The notes under the pieces are model-generated. The model worked only from the letters and a program-made list of their open reading frames with translations, was not told where the DNA came from and did no database searches. Shown in pieces: positions 1-12,162 of a stretch of DNA of 64,000 nt. Source of the DNA: Adiantum capillus-veneris (lineage: Eukaryota > Streptophyta > Polypodiopsida > Polypodiales > Pteridaceae); assembly GCA_014529385.2 (NCBI GenBank), contig CM043971.1, forward strand, positions 60,840,709 to 60,904,708. Direction: 5' to 3'. Both the position numbers and the translations under genes were made by a program. Each line of letters opens with the position of its first letter. Positions within the stretch are counted from its first letter, which is position 1.

Positions 1-1085
1 AGCTACCACATTGTGAAACTCCACACATCCACAGTTCTTTAGGCTTACCTAACCAATCTGGAAGTTCTGATCCTACTTTCAAGAGGGCATCTAATGTCTC
101 ATTAACCTTCTCTGCCAACACAGATCCTCCTGAACTAGCACTTCTCGGTTTCTCATCCGTTGATGGTTCTTCTAGAGGTTTAACCATCTATGTAAGAGAA
201 GGTTCCTCCTTTTCATCATGTTGTTTTATCTTCTCCTCAGCTTCGGTAAGCTTCTCAGCTAGGGATTTTTGCTCTTGTTCCCTGTGTGCTTTCATCCTAG
301 TCTTTCTAGCTTTCCAACTATTTCATTTGCTCTTGGTTTTCTGACTAGGTGTGTCTATCTTTGGTCCATCATCTGTCTTTGGACTCGTGCCACTTTCCGT
401 GTTCTTTGTCTCTTGATTCTCATCAGCTTTCTTTTGAGCTTGTGCTCTCGTAACCACTTGAACAGGTACGACATTTTCATTTTCTGAGCTATTAGGTAGC
501 TGAACAATCCCTAATACATTTGTCATGATTTTCCTGATTTGGTTTGGTTTTTTCGGGCAATCAGGGATCAAGTGAGTGATGCCACACTCAAGACAATAGT
601 CATTTACTTCAGTGATCTCCGTATGAGGACATTGTTTGACCAAGTGGTTGTCAAGACTTTTGTGACAATCTATCTCTAGTTGAGGAGATTCTTTTAGCAT
701 TTCCTCTTGGCTATAAGCAAGCTTTGACCTAGATAAGCCGCTACTTGCAATGAATTGCAATGTCCTTTCGTCCATTTCATACCTTCTTTCTTTCGATTGA
801 AACCCAGGAGGTGGAGGTTGTACCGGCCTCACCACTCCATGTGTTTCTCTCACATTTTGTTTCTCCGAAGGGTAGTACTCACTTTGGTTGCTATACCACA
901 TTGTAGCTGGTACTGGCGTTGGTTTATTTGATGCTTCCATCATTGGCATGTATCTCATGTCTACCTGCATTCTAGCACCTGGCAGCGGAGGTTGTTGTCC
1001 TAAGACAAGTTGTGGCCTTAAAATTCCCTGTAATGTATCTAGTGATAGTCGTTTTTTGGCTCTTTGTAATTGCCACAGTGAGTTA
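1..1085 (-). pseudogene. Gypsy gag C-terminus / start of pol (fragment, runs off window)
   Basis: The minus frame reads a Pro- and Gln-rich gag tail followed by a zinc-knuckle-like CLECGITHLIPDC (one residue shorter than a classical CCHC). Next comes a VVTRAQAQKK stretch of the kind seen where gypsy gag passes into pol, then a charged Lys/Glu-rich region up to the window edge. The uninterrupted part is 970-323; the frame can be followed upstream to about 1085 and downstream to position 1. A DTLQG motif near its start also occurs in the gag at 3613-5085, so the two are related gag tails rather than one continuous gene. A TAG near 186 interrupts it. Protease and reverse transcriptase would lie left of the window. 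Confidence 0.6.
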
Positions 1086-3425
1086 CCTCACCCTACCAAA
1101 ATCACCCAAACACTGTGGCTATCCCTACCATTTCACTGTACATAGGCGTGCGTGAGTCACGAGACTTTTCCCATATCTTCTTAAAAAAACCCTCAATTAG
1201 CTAGCCATTGGGCTAGTTGAGCCAAAAAAACATAAAAAAAATAAAAAATATAAGTATATTATGGCCTATGCGTATGTAAATATTTCTTTGTATATAGGGC
1301 CTAAATAAAATATTTTTTCATAATTATTTTGGTATTTATTTTAATATTTCTACCTAGGAGTGTGATATTTATGCTCTGTACATTGCCTCACCATTACCAC
1401 AATTTTTCTTACCATTTTTCATATTCTTTATTCCATATAGAAATATTTTCATGTAAGCTTCTCTTATATTTGGTGTAACTCCATCCCAACAAAAATCCAA
1501 AAAAACTAGTTCTATTTATGTGTATATTTTTTTCACTATTGTGATTTTTTCCTTCCTACATATATTCTTTATTACTCTCATAAATTAGACCACCAAAAAT
1601 ATTCATCTTTTTATGGTAGACTTATAATGAGAGAGATTTCTTTTGACCCCTTTATATTTTTTCCACTTATATTATTTATATTTGACATGTACATATTTTT
1701 TAGACCCCTCAATATTTGATTTTCTTAGTTGTACTATTCACTTATATCACAATCTCAACAATATCTTCAATTATAGACCTACCAAATAAGGTCAAGGGTA
1801 GGTAGCATGCATACATGCACTATGGAGGGCTCACTCTTGGAGGTATTCAAAAGAATCATCCAAAGAAGGACCCCACAAGGACCTTGTGCAGTGGAAAAAA
1901 ACGGTCGGTTTTGCTGAATTTTTAAAGTTCACTTGCTCTCCGAATTTGAAAAGGTGATACAAACAAAAGTTGTAGGTCGTGGGCTGAACTTTTGCCTCAA
2001 ATTTTTTCATAGTTTTTTGAGCTACGAGCTGTGAGCTATGATTTTATTAGTGGACCCCAGTTTTCCCATGCTATGCAGCCACACTCTCTCTTCCACTTTA
2101 TCATTTTCCTCTTTCACACACACTTCTCCACTCATCATCCCCACCTCTCTCACCACTCCTCTCTGCACCCTACTCACCTTCTCCTCAACCTTGAAGAATA
2201 AGAGGAACCATGGTGAACTCATACCTCCCACACACAATTCCATTCCAAAATTGACCACCTAGTCTCATTTTTCCTCCTCCAATTTACCCATATCTATCAA
2301 AAAAACCACAAAATTCAGCCTCTTCTCTTAAAAGACAGCATCATGGTGGTTGATTACTCAGCTTCAATTACCTTGTCTCTCAAGGAAGGTCAAGAGTGGA
2401 GAAAAAATGTACCGTCAAAGCTAGTGGACCGTCAACAAGCGTCAAAATTGGCCCTACTCAAGACACTTGGAGCATCAACCTTGTAAGAAATCCACCTTTT
2501 CTTACCTCTTAAGAGTTTTTCTTCCTTATTTGTATCCTACATGGATACTCCCATTGTAAATATCCAATTCCATTTGTAAATTAATACTAACTCTACTAAC
2601 ACTAACCCACTATGAAAAGTCCTATCACCTCCATTTCTCTCCTCTCTCTTTCCCCACCAACTTCTTGATAATTCCAAGCAAAAGAAATTAGATAAATTGC
2701 TGAAAATCTAACCCAACCATGGTTAGAGGAGTAACCCTAGCCTTCAAAATTGCTATAAAAGGAGGGTGTAGCTAGCACAAAAAGGGGAGCCATAAGCAAG
2801 AGCACTATGCTATAGCTTGAGAAGCCAAGCTCAACCTCTCTAGAAGGAGCTCTTGAGTGGAAGCTCATTGTCTTATGCATGTGCATGTGCATGTGTTGTA
2901 ATAGGGGATTAGCAAGGGAACTCTATGCCATTGTAAGAGAGAGAGTGATCATTCAATTGAGAGTAGGAAATCTATCATTTCTCCTACTAGTGTAAGCCCA
3001 ACATTTGTTGAATCAAGGAAGGTGGATTTGGACTAAGCTTGGATACTTTGTCTCCCTTCCAACGTGAAGTAATGGACAACAATGATGCGTAAGTGTCTTG
3101 GTGTTTTTTTGTTAAGTTCTTGATAGCTTGTCTCTGGTGTTGTCATCAATCTAGCCATAAATCCCACATACTGTAAGAGGGCGACAGGGTGGAGAGGACT
3201 CCCCTGGCCTTAAGAGAGTGATTGGGGTGGCTTTTCTTGTGATGTGTTGTGGTGAAATTTACGCAAGCTATGTTGAACAAATACTAATCTCACTTTGATT
3301 TGTCATGACAGATTTGTAAGAAGATATTAATGCAACAAGCACCCCCTCCCCCTTTCTCTCTCTTTCTTAAATATATAGTTGTGTTTGCTTGATCATTGCC
3401 GATACGTTTCAAAGCAGCCTGAGCA

Positions 3426-3427
<2 letters not shown>
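1086..3427. other. Non-coding stretch, probably LTR-derived
   Basis: No convincing coding frame is visible in this AT-rich stretch. It separates two gypsy gag pieces of the same strand. A strong TATA-like motif at 2753-2762 followed by a transcribed-leader-like sequence suggests that part of it is an LTR of a plus-strand retroelement, but I could not fix the ends or find a partner copy in the window. Confidence 0.35.
2753..2762 (+). promoter_or_regulatory. TATA-like box (CTATAAAAGG)
   Basis: CTATAAAAGG on the plus strand is a near-consensus plant TATA box. The same motif occurs in the LTR copies at 6996-7007 (minus) and 45901-45912 (plus), which supports reading this one as an LTR promoter. 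No downstream gene is attached to it. Confidence 0.4.

Positions 3428-3516
<89 letters not shown>
3428..3516. repeat. (CT)n microsatellite, about 89 bp
   Basis: Uninterrupted CT dinucleotide run, close to the 3' end of the minus-strand gypsy gag. Confidence 0.95.
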
Positions 3517-3519
<3 letters not shown>

Positions 3520-3612
3520 TTTTAGTGTGTGAGAGTGTTCCATTGGTGTTAGGGTTAGTGTAAATTCCTTGCTTGTTTGTGGGTTGCTCTAACGATTCTC
3601 CTCTTTTGCGTC

Positions 3613-5085
3613 CTAGTTCGCTCTTAAACTAGGTGGTGCCCCTTGTGTAGTTGGGATTTGGCTATGGGTTTGTTGTTTTGGTTTGTGTTGTGTTGTGCCC
3701 CAGCCCCATTGAGCAGCACGGGAGCCTTGAAGGGTGTCTAGAGGTTGCTCTTCTTGTTGCCCGCCCCGGACCGCCTCACTAGGTGGAGTAGGTGCTTTTG
3801 GAACAGGTTGTACATACCTCTCCCTAGCATTTTCCATGCTATAATAGCACTCTTCCCCCATATGGTTCGTCCATTTTCTCTCAGTTTCACACCACTTCGT
3901 CTCTCCCAAATCAGACCTTACAAGAGGAATCAACCTCTTGACCAAGTCGTCGATAAGCTTTTCTTGATCAATAGGTGCCGTTGGCTTGGCAATGGACTCA
4001 CTTATCTGTGAAACACTGTGCTGAGAGGATGTGTCATCTCCTTGACTCTTTAAGTCCTTTTCTTTGTATGCCTCACAGTTATCCACTAGATAAAGAGCTT
4101 CTTTGATCAACTCGTTTAGCGTCATCCTGCTTATCATATGCAGATCCTTCTGAAGGCCCACATGTATTATTCCCTGGATAAAGATCAACATCAGTCGTGC
4201 TTGCGTAGGTAATTCCGCTCTCGGACAGAGCTTAACATATCTCTTGAGCCGTAATGATGCTTTGCGTACTGATTCATTCTCTTTCTGTTTGAATCTATGG
4301 ATTTGCGAGACCGTGTTGTGAGCAATGCCTTTTGGCGAGAATTCTTCTTGAATGAACTCATCAAACAACTCATCTAGGGTCTCAAAATCCCATTTTTCCA
4401 CCGAGTCAAACCATGTAGCTGCATCATCTTCTAGAGTCAATCCAAATCCCGCAAATTGTGTCGCAAAATCTGAAACTTCCTCTACTCTAATCACTCTTCT
4501 AAAAGCCGTTACGTGATCTCTCGGATCTTTATCTCCACAGCATTTTTTGTTTACCCATTTCTGGACTCGGGATGGTCTAACTCGTCGATTGTCTACAATT
4601 CTAACCAGAGACTCTCCCAATCCTTCGCTCGTTATCCCTCTTGAAGGGAATCCTGGTGGCTCACTTCTTGGAATTCCTATAGGAATTCTCGTGTTTGGTG
4701 GAGGCATTTGTGGTCCTTCATTGACCAAATATCCACCTCTTTCTAGTACAGTCTATGGATTTGTGCTTTCTACAACTCTGTATTCTCCTCCATACTTGTC
4801 GACAACTATAGATCTCCATTGACAGTCGACTCCATATGTGTAGACATATAAGAGCTTGTAATCCGTTATCTCTTCTAGGTATGGATCTGAGCACCTATAA
4901 AGATTGACCTCATTGTCGTCAATGTATCTATATAATCCTTCACTCTCATTACCAATCATCCAAACTCTCTCAACAAGATGGATCTTTATCAATTGCAAGT
5001 TTGGAAGATCCATTGTGGGAGGATATTCCTCTATCATCGGGATCTCGAAGCTTGTGTAAGCTGCGTTTGAATTTAGGGTAGACAT
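3613..5085 (-). pseudogene. gag: Ty3/gypsy gag, one nonsense codon
   Basis: Starts at ATG 5085 and is in frame to 3613 apart from a TAG at 4755-4753. The middle holds a Retrotrans_gag-type capsid region (AATWFDSV, then FIQEEFSPKGIAHN and a KQKENESVRKASLRLKRYV helix). The C-terminal part is Pro/Gln rich with no zinc knuckle before the stop. The protein would package retroelement RNA into virus-like particles. The TAG is one change from CAG or TGG. The gene lies downstream of the primer site at 9695-9712 and belongs to that minus-strand element. Its tail carries an 80-bp block also present at 39634-39710. Confidence 0.8.
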
Positions 5086-5541
5086 GATTTCTGGGCTTAA
5101 GAGCTTTTGCTTGGTTCGAGCAGACTTAGTCCACTGTGTTCAAGGGCTTTGGTTAGGGAAAAGTCAAAACTATGTCCCAAACCGCAACCGTTTCGTCACA
5201 ATTCTCGCAAATTGTCGCTTTTAGACACCCCTAACTTGTCGATGTATTTTGAGGCCTCAAACGATGTTGTTTTCAAAGTTGAGCTAAATGGTTGCCTTAG
5301 GATCTGTAGAGCCACTCTGTTTTGGTCTAAGATCTGTAGAGCCGCTCTTAGGCTACATTTGATATAAAAACTTTTCCGATCCGATACCGTTTGTGAAAGT
5401 TATGGCCAAAATAGTGAAATGTAGTTTAGACTGGTCAAAATGAGTCCAGATTCAATTTTGAAAAAAGATTTGGGATCTCTGTGACACTGTGAACACTCTT
5501 GTATGGTCGAAATTACAATTGGACCCTAAAACTGGCCTAGA
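5086..5541 (-). other. Leader of the minus-strand gypsy element, 3' part
   Basis: No coding potential recognised. It lies between the palindromic repeat field and the gag start codon, so it is read as the 5' untranslated leader of the element. Confidence 0.4.
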
Positions 5542-5802
5542 GACATCCTACGCGTAGGATGTCTGTATGCTCAGAATTTAACAAAATTTGGTCCAGAGAC
5601 TCCTCTTAAGTCCAGCAACACAATGGTATGCTCAGAATTTCATTTGGACCTAAAAATGGCCTTGAGACATCCTACACGTAGGATGTCTTTTTGCTCACAA
5701 TGAATTGAAATTTTCACCCCAGCTTCTCCTTGATGTGCTGATCACAGTGGTGTGCTCATAGGTTGGTTTGGAGTCCTAAATCAAGCTGGAGACATCCTAC
5801 GC
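5542..5802. repeat. Palindrome-bearing tandem repeat, left part
   Basis: Three copies of a 22-bp palindromic motif, half-site GACATCCTACG followed by its reverse complement, start at 5542, 5666 and 5791, spaced 124-125 bp. The third is cut after its first half by the LTR that begins at 5803. Flanking sequence between copies is also partly repeated. Confidence 0.75.
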
Positions 5803-6619
5803 TGTCGAGAAATTTGCGGTCTTGCCAGGAAAGCACTGGGCTTATGGCTGTGAGAGATTGTGAGAGAACTCAACAAAAACTATATGAAGGAGTTAAACCA
5901 TAGATGCCATGAAGAATAGGGTTTGGAAAGAAGTGCAATCAAAGAAGACTCACTCTTTCTCTCTTGCACTCACACACACGAATAAAGAACGCAAAAGAGA
6001 ATGTCAAAACAATACGAAGATGAAAACATCAAGGCTATGGTCATATCGTATCATGGGTAATATGAAAGGGTTAATGGATGAGTTAATGGCATTCAATCTT
6101 GGCTGACCAAATAGGCTACGAATTGTTCTTTGGAATTGTAGTTTTGTGCTTACCATAATATATATATTTTGTCTAGTGATTGGGATTAATTGTGTGTACA
6201 AATCCTCTTGGTTCATAGCAAGATAACTACGCTTACATCAAAAGAAAAATTATAGTCTATGAGAGGTAGTATGATGGGATCCGGTGATAGAAGTATTTCA
6301 TTGAGCCTCTCAGGGCCAAAGAGAAACACTATACGTTGTTGAAAGTGTATTTTACGGCTAATCCATACGTTAATTCTAATAGATTGTACAGAGTGAAAGC
6401 GATAGAAATGATCATCATATGGGTTATTCATCTAAGATAGTATGTGAGAAATGTAGATATGAGAGAAGTGAAGAGATGAGAAGTTTGCCTCCCAATCCCT
6501 ATTCTTGCCCGTAGGCAATAAGGATACTGCGGGGAGAGATGTACCTGTAGCAAGAGAACCTAGAGAGGATGAATTACTAAGAATGAGAGAGATAGATTTG
6601 GTTAAGGAGATGAGATTAG

Positions 6620-6622
<3 letters not shown>

Positions 6623-6657
<35 letters not shown>
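6623..6657. repeat. (AT)n microsatellite
   Basis: Pure AT repeat inside the solo LTR. The plus-strand LTR copy has only a short ATATAT here, so it expanded after the copies separated. Confidence 0.9.
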
Positions 6658-6660
<3 letters not shown>

Positions 6661-6995
6661 GGATTAGAGATGAAAAAGAAAACAATAAGAAATCAAGAAA
6701 ACATCAATGTAGAACACATCTTACTTGACAAACCCTTTGGCACCATTATTGATGGAGAGAGAAGAAGAGTGGATAATTCCACTTTGATTGATACACCAAG
6801 TGCAAGACCTTCTTTGATTGGAGTTGGTCTTCCAAGGTTAGCTTGTTGCAAGAATGGCTAGTCTCCCTCTAGGAGAAAGTGTAGACTTGGGCTTATGTTA
6901 ATGGCTAAGTACAATTAGGCATTACTACTCACTCCCTCAAGAATTCCTCTCATCAATGGCTTGAATGCTTGAGTTCCTTCCAATGAAGAAGAGGT

Positions 6996-7007
6996 CCCCT
7001 TTTATAG
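6996..7007 (-). promoter_or_regulatory. LTR TATA box (CTATAAAAGGGG)
   Basis: Identical in both LTR copies of this family (plus copy at 45901-45912). It probably drives transcription of the element. Confidence 0.6.
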
Positions 7008-7839
7008 GTGAAGGGAACCCCCAAGGGTTTACACAAGAAGAGAGGAGCCAGTGTGAACAGGAATTGGAAAAGTTGGAAATGAGCTGCCCCTGCATGATGT
7101 GGGCAGATTGGAGTCCAGTATTTTGATCATATCTCCTCAACCATGGATCCAAATAGAAAAGTAAAAATATGGGCAAAAACTTCAGCTCATTATCTACAAT
7201 TTTCATTTTAAAATCGTTTTCCAATTCGGATTGGAACCTTGTGTAAAAAATTCATCAAAATAGGGTCCATTTATGGCAGCAAAAGTCTTCATGTGGTCTC
7301 CTTAGCCTAGACTTTCATTTAATTCCAAAGGACACCTCATGCCATATGAAAGCATGACATTGCTCCTTGACAAAATTTTGTAATCATGCTTGCAATAATG
7401 CATTAAAATAAGTGTATCTTTGAAATCATGCCACCTAGTGTCCCACTAGGATTTGATTCTCTCCTAATAGTTATTTAAAAAGAAATATAAGAAAAGTATA
7501 AAAAGTACATAGAATATATATATATATATATATTGGAGTCTACCCTAAATATAGGATCTAGCTAGGGTGTGAGATGATAATGAAATAGTAGAAATAAAGA
7601 ATCAATGCTTTTTGCCCCAAGTTAAAGAGGCGGAGCTATTGATGCTTTTTCCATAGTATTTTCTGATGGTAAAGTAAGGATATGTTACCCTTGAGAAAAA
7701 TAATAGGATGAGATAGAAGGCTTATTATTATACTTAAATATGCATATGTACACTATAGTAAATATAATTATGTATCTAAAAAAATACAAGATAGATCTTG
7801 TAGCATGCGTTCCCACTATGTACGTGTCACAGCACGACA

Positions 7840-9174
7840 ATGCGTAGGATGTCTAGCCGCTCAGATTTTGTCGAAACTTGATCCCAAGATTCTCCTAGTG
7901 CTTAGCAACCCAATGGTATGCTCAAAATTGAATTTGGATGCCAATAGGTCAAGATTTGGGCTGCATAAGCTTCTAGTGCACTCCTAGAGTAGGATGTTTG
8001 ACAATTATTGTCTTTGCTTCGTAAATAGGCCAAAAAAGGTCCAAATTCACTTTTGAAAAAAGTTCTAGAATCCTTGAGACACTTAGAAGGTCCCTATATG
8101 GCCAAAGTAGAATTTTGACCACTTTATGACCTTGGAGACATCCTACGTATAGGATGTCTTTTTGCTCTGTTTCAGCTCAAACTTGCACTGTAGCTTCCCC
8201 TTGATGTGCTAAGCTCACAGCTATTTTTACTTTTTGATTCTGACATCTATAGGTTAGTCAAATGATCAAGAATCTGTTCCAAAAGCCTGATGTCTGTTCT
8301 GATGAATTCACAAGTCAAATCAACTCCAAATTAGACCAAAATTGACTAGGAGGCTTATCTAAGGCTATATGACAGCATGGTATGGTCACAGTAGAATTTT
8401 GGTTTCAAAATCATGCAGTAGACATCCTACGCATAGGATGTCTTTTTGCTCAGAATGAACCCAAACTTGGACCAAAGATTCCCCTAGTCTTCAACAACCC
8501 ACTGGTATGCTTAGATTTGAGTTTGAATGTCAAAAGACCCAAAAACTAGCTATTCTTGCCTTTTTCAGTCAAAAATGCTAAAGTCTGTTCAATCTTCACT
8601 TTCACTGACCCAAATGAGATGAAATTTATCACATGCACTCAATACAACATTTAGAACATGCCTATGGAGTCATCCTATGATTTGGTCTCAAAATTAGACC
8701 TTGGACACAATTTGGGTAGGATGTCTGGCCATTCTCGTCTTTTGGATTTGATATGTCAAAATTTGGTCAAATTTTCACTTTCCAAGTGAAAATAGGGTAG
8801 AACCTACCTTCTAAACACACTGGTAACCTCGGATTTTCAAAAAAGTGCCCAAATCACCCTGTAGACATCCTACGCGTAGGATGTTTACTGCTGATTTTTT
8901 CAGACTGAAGTGTCCCTGATGCTTCCTTATGCTCTCAGCAAGTGCAAGTATGCTTCACAATTGCAAAAACATGCAAAAATCACTCAATTTAAGCCTTTTC
9001 TGAAATTTTACGTTTTCTGACTCCGCCTTTTGGCTTTTGGTCAACAAAAATAGGGAAAAACACCCAAGTCAATATGTTACAATGATAAAACCTACCCTCT
9101 TAACCCACTGGTGCAGTCAGAATTTTCAAATTTGGTCTCCAGAACCCCCTTGAGACATCCTACGCATAGGATGT
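7840..9174. repeat. Palindrome-bearing tandem repeat, right part
   Basis: The same 22-bp palindromic motif recurs at about 7842 (half copy), 8137, 8421, 8864 and 9153, with a degenerate one near 8702. Spacing is about 285 bp between several copies. Central bases vary (ACGCGT, ACGTAT, ACGCAT) while the outer arms are conserved. The stretch has no coding frame and lies in the leader of the minus-strand gypsy element. Confidence 0.7.
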
Positions 9175-9694
9175 CTATGTTTACATAATTGCAGGTTTTC
9201 TTCACAGAACCCTTGCAAATGCTCTTTCATATGCTCAGTCAGTCATACAAAAATATCCACAAAAGCTTGTTTAATACATTTTTATCCTCAAAAGAACACT
9301 TTTCCGTGATTTCAAATGCAATCAAGCAGTTTAGCAAATAATTCAGTGCTGAATAGCTCTAGATTAGAATCGGATCACTTACCTAAAGCTACTCTTACAA
9401 ATCATATGGGGTTTTGCATCTATGAGTAGAAAATCGCTTCACTGCCACACATGGACTAGTAAACGCTTTTATCACCTCACAAATCCCTCGACCACCAACA
9501 ACTACTCTAATCCACATATCCTAACTAAACCTATCTAATCGCAAACCCTCGGTTGGACACATGCTTTCTGGTTATCTACTTGATCGCGGAATATCCTCTT
9601 CCCGATCCACTTAAGAAAAACGCTTTCTTTAGCCAAAACTAAATCAAGCAACCATCACACGAGTGTTAGTAGGAAACCTACTTAGGTCCTTGTG
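9175..9694 (-). other. Leader of minus-strand gypsy element, 5' part
   Basis: No gene seen. It lies between the primer site and the palindromic repeats. Confidence 0.4.
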
Positions 9695-9712
9695 TCCCCG
9701 GCAACGGCACCA
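9695..9712 (-). promoter_or_regulatory. Primer binding site, tRNA-Asp-like
   Basis: The minus strand reads TGGTGCCGTTGCCGGGGA, one base from the TGGCGCC-type site used with tRNA-Asp by many plant Tat/Athila-type gypsy elements. It begins one base after an LTR-like end (CGCAACA), as expected for the start of minus-strand DNA synthesis. It fixes the orientation and 5' end of the gypsy element. Confidence 0.7.
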
Positions 9713-9713
9713 A

Positions 9714-10675
9714 TGTTGCGGGAGCGACTCACACACCCATAAAGTGCATGCAAACACTACCTAGATCAACATAATGTCGATCGAGGACATAGATGACACG
9801 ATAGGCACACAGAGGAAATCTCTTTAGCATGTCAGGCTGAGACCATCCTACACATACAACACTCTAGAAGGCCAACTAAACCACAATCAAGAACCTCACT
9901 GCTCTCAACTACACCACCTAGCCACATACACACATACAGAAGGTAACTCACCTAATCATGCCAGATTCATACGAAACATAAGGAACACCATCCCCTCACT
10001 AGGATACACCTGTCCCTAAGCTTCTACACTCAAAACCCTCACTCTAAACCCATCTGCGGAAAACGCATAGGATGACAGAGAAGAATTTTGAAAGTGCCCA
10101 AAACTGAAATTTATGAGTACCTATGCGTAGCTTATGTCTCCACGATTCTATAGACTACTAGCACGCAGAAAACATACATCGTTTGCTACACTTACGGCCA
10201 CAAATAGCTCGTAGATGCATCGGCGTGTGCGCTTCTTCTCGCGTGGAATGCTTGGCATTGTTGCATAGCTCTCCTCGAGCCTACAACAATGGTGCAATCG
10301 GATCTCCAATGTGTTGAGCGAGCCGGGCGTAGCGAGAGGATAAAGCTCACGCTCACTCTCTTTCTCTCTTACACACAGTAGATGGCAGCGCTAAAGTTTT
10401 TATTATGATAAAAAGTCTCCCCTTTTACAAAATGACTTTGGTACCTTATATATTATGGCTACCTTAGGTTTAACCAAAAATGGGGTTGAAAGGGTCAAAT
10501 GGCTTTGTATTTACAATCTGGAAGTGCCATTGCACCCCGGCTTCTGAAACTAGAATAACTACTCATTACAAATGACGATTATAGCCATAATCTGCAGCAT
10601 TTCATAACTGGCAAAAGATAAGACTTTGGTACGAAACTTGAGTTATGTCATGTTGTTGACGGAGCGGCGGTCAAC
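9714..10675 (-). repeat. Probable 5' LTR of the minus-strand gypsy element
   Basis: The inner end (CAACA next to the primer site) is secure. The outer end is proposed at TGTTGACC (minus, 10675), giving TG...CA ends and about 962 bp. A TATA-like TTGTAAAAGGGG lies near 10,430. No second copy is in the window, because the 3' LTR would be left of position 1, so the outer end is uncertain. Confidence 0.45.
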
Positions 10676-10989
10676 ATCTACCTGCCCAAACCATATGGAG
10701 TCCTATTGTAAAAAGCGTAACTTATAAGACACCAAAGGAGGTGGACTTTGAGCTTGTTTGGTTACCTCTCTAGAGTTTTACATTTTCTTGATGAGCTCAG
10801 ATCCTCTAGGTTTAATGCGGTAGGTTGTACAAACTATCTCTCTCAAAGCGAGACCCCTCTGTGATAGACACCAAAGCCATGTATACACAAAGCACACAAG
10901 AGACATAAGGTACCCAAGTTTTTGATAAAACTGCATTATCTCCAAGCAATAAGTATATTAAGGATGCAATGATTACAACTTAAAAGGTG

Positions 10990-11840
10990 GAGAGCATGCT
11001 ATTATATATTTCTTCGTAGCTTTCTGGGTTGATTTTGTACACCTGCCATCTCCTTGGGATGTGCTCCATGGGTATGTTGATACATCGTACGAGATGTGAA
11101 AGTATGTGGACGATGGGCTACTTGTGGTCTAGCTTGAAGGTGTATGCATCCAATTGCTCGTAATACATACCTTTCACAACATATGAGCCTCTATCAATTT
11201 CATTGCTCCACTCATCAAAGGTATCCTTTGTCCATCTTCTCCTTTGCTGCAACACACTTGACCAGGTAGAAATCCACATCCTCGATGTTGGTCAAAGCAT
11301 GTCAATTTATAGCAAATGTGTCTCCAACACATAGAGTACTAATCAACACATCATGATGAACTTCGTACATGAAGTCATTGTAGGTGGCTGTTTCATCTTC
11401 CGAATTAGAATCTGACACAGCCTCATCATGTAATGGTAGTAGAGTATGATAATCCCAAGGTTGCATGTGAGCTTTATTGATGCAACAATTCCATCGTCCA
11501 TGCATGCATGCATCACAGAAGCATGCTAAGGCTCTGGTTGCAATGGCAGTTGGATCCCCAGGGTTGTGGCCACAAAAAGCATGCAGCAGAGAGCGAGTTT
11601 TTGCCACAGTGGCAGAATTCCACTTCACCTCCTTGTTCACTTCCCCCTCTTTAACCTCCCAGAACACACGGGCACATTCCCTTTCTTTGGAAGGATAGTG
11701 TGAAGGTACTCTCTGTGATAGGTTGGCTTGGCAATAAGCAACCACATCAACTGCACATCACAAAATAGCTCCATTAGGTTTTAATTGTTCATGGGTCAAG
11801 GTTCTTTTCACAACTGCTCCTACACCATCATGCTCTCCCT
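10990..11840 (-). pseudogene. Transposase-like gene, C-terminal part
   Basis: The uninterrupted frame 11745-11302 can be extended both ways. Upstream it begins at the copia insertion with GEHDGVGAVVKRTLTHEQL. Downstream it continues through DVDFYLVKCVAA, YYEQLDAYTFKLDHK and ending near PRRWQVYKINPESYEE. Stop codons and small frame changes interrupt it. Joined across the copia insertion it gives GHGKGEHDGVGAVVKR, a motif I recall from large transposase-like proteins of eukaryotic DNA transposons. I cannot name the superfamily. Confidence 0.5.
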
Positions 11841-12162
11841 TGTAAAGAATGAGGATGCAAGAGAGCTACACAAGACAAGCACAAAGCACACAGAGATGGA
11901 AAGCTTCTTCTTCTTCTTCACAGAAAAGAGAGTACAAAATGACTAAGTGCTAAAGCTGAAAAGTAGCACGTATGTACATGCGGTCACTAAGTGTGAACTC
12001 GCTAGAAGCGTACTAGGCTGGCACTATAAGTGTAGTCCAACTGTAGAATCACTGGCAGAGATCCTCCGTGTCGGTCACCTAACGCGCCAGTGAGTAAATG
12101 CCGTAAGCGGCCAAGACCCGTAGTGGATGCCAGCTCAAGGTGTAGAGCTCGACATCTCAACA
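11841..12162 (-). repeat. 3' LTR of young copia element
   Basis: 322 bp, minus-strand ends TGTTGAGA and TTTACA. The pol stop codon (12135) lies inside it, so the last residues of pol are encoded by the polypurine tract and LTR. Confidence 0.95.

Larger units (their letters stand above)
5803..7839 (-). mobile_element. Solo LTR of a gypsy family (minus orientation)
   Basis: This 2.0-kb block matches, in reverse complement and nearly end to end, the LTR at 45123-46935. Minus-strand ends are TGTCGTG and TCGACA, so TG...CA. Both sides are halves of the same palindromic repeat (GACATCCTACGC on the left, GCGTAGGATGTC on the right). That shows a single insertion with no internal retroelement sequence, hence a solo LTR formed by LTR-LTR recombination. 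It carries a TATA box at 7007-6996 and TA microsatellites near 6623-6657 and 7518. Confidence 0.75.

Noticed and set aside
269-487. Open frame on the plus strand
   Set aside because: Antisense shadow of the gypsy gag tail; no motif.
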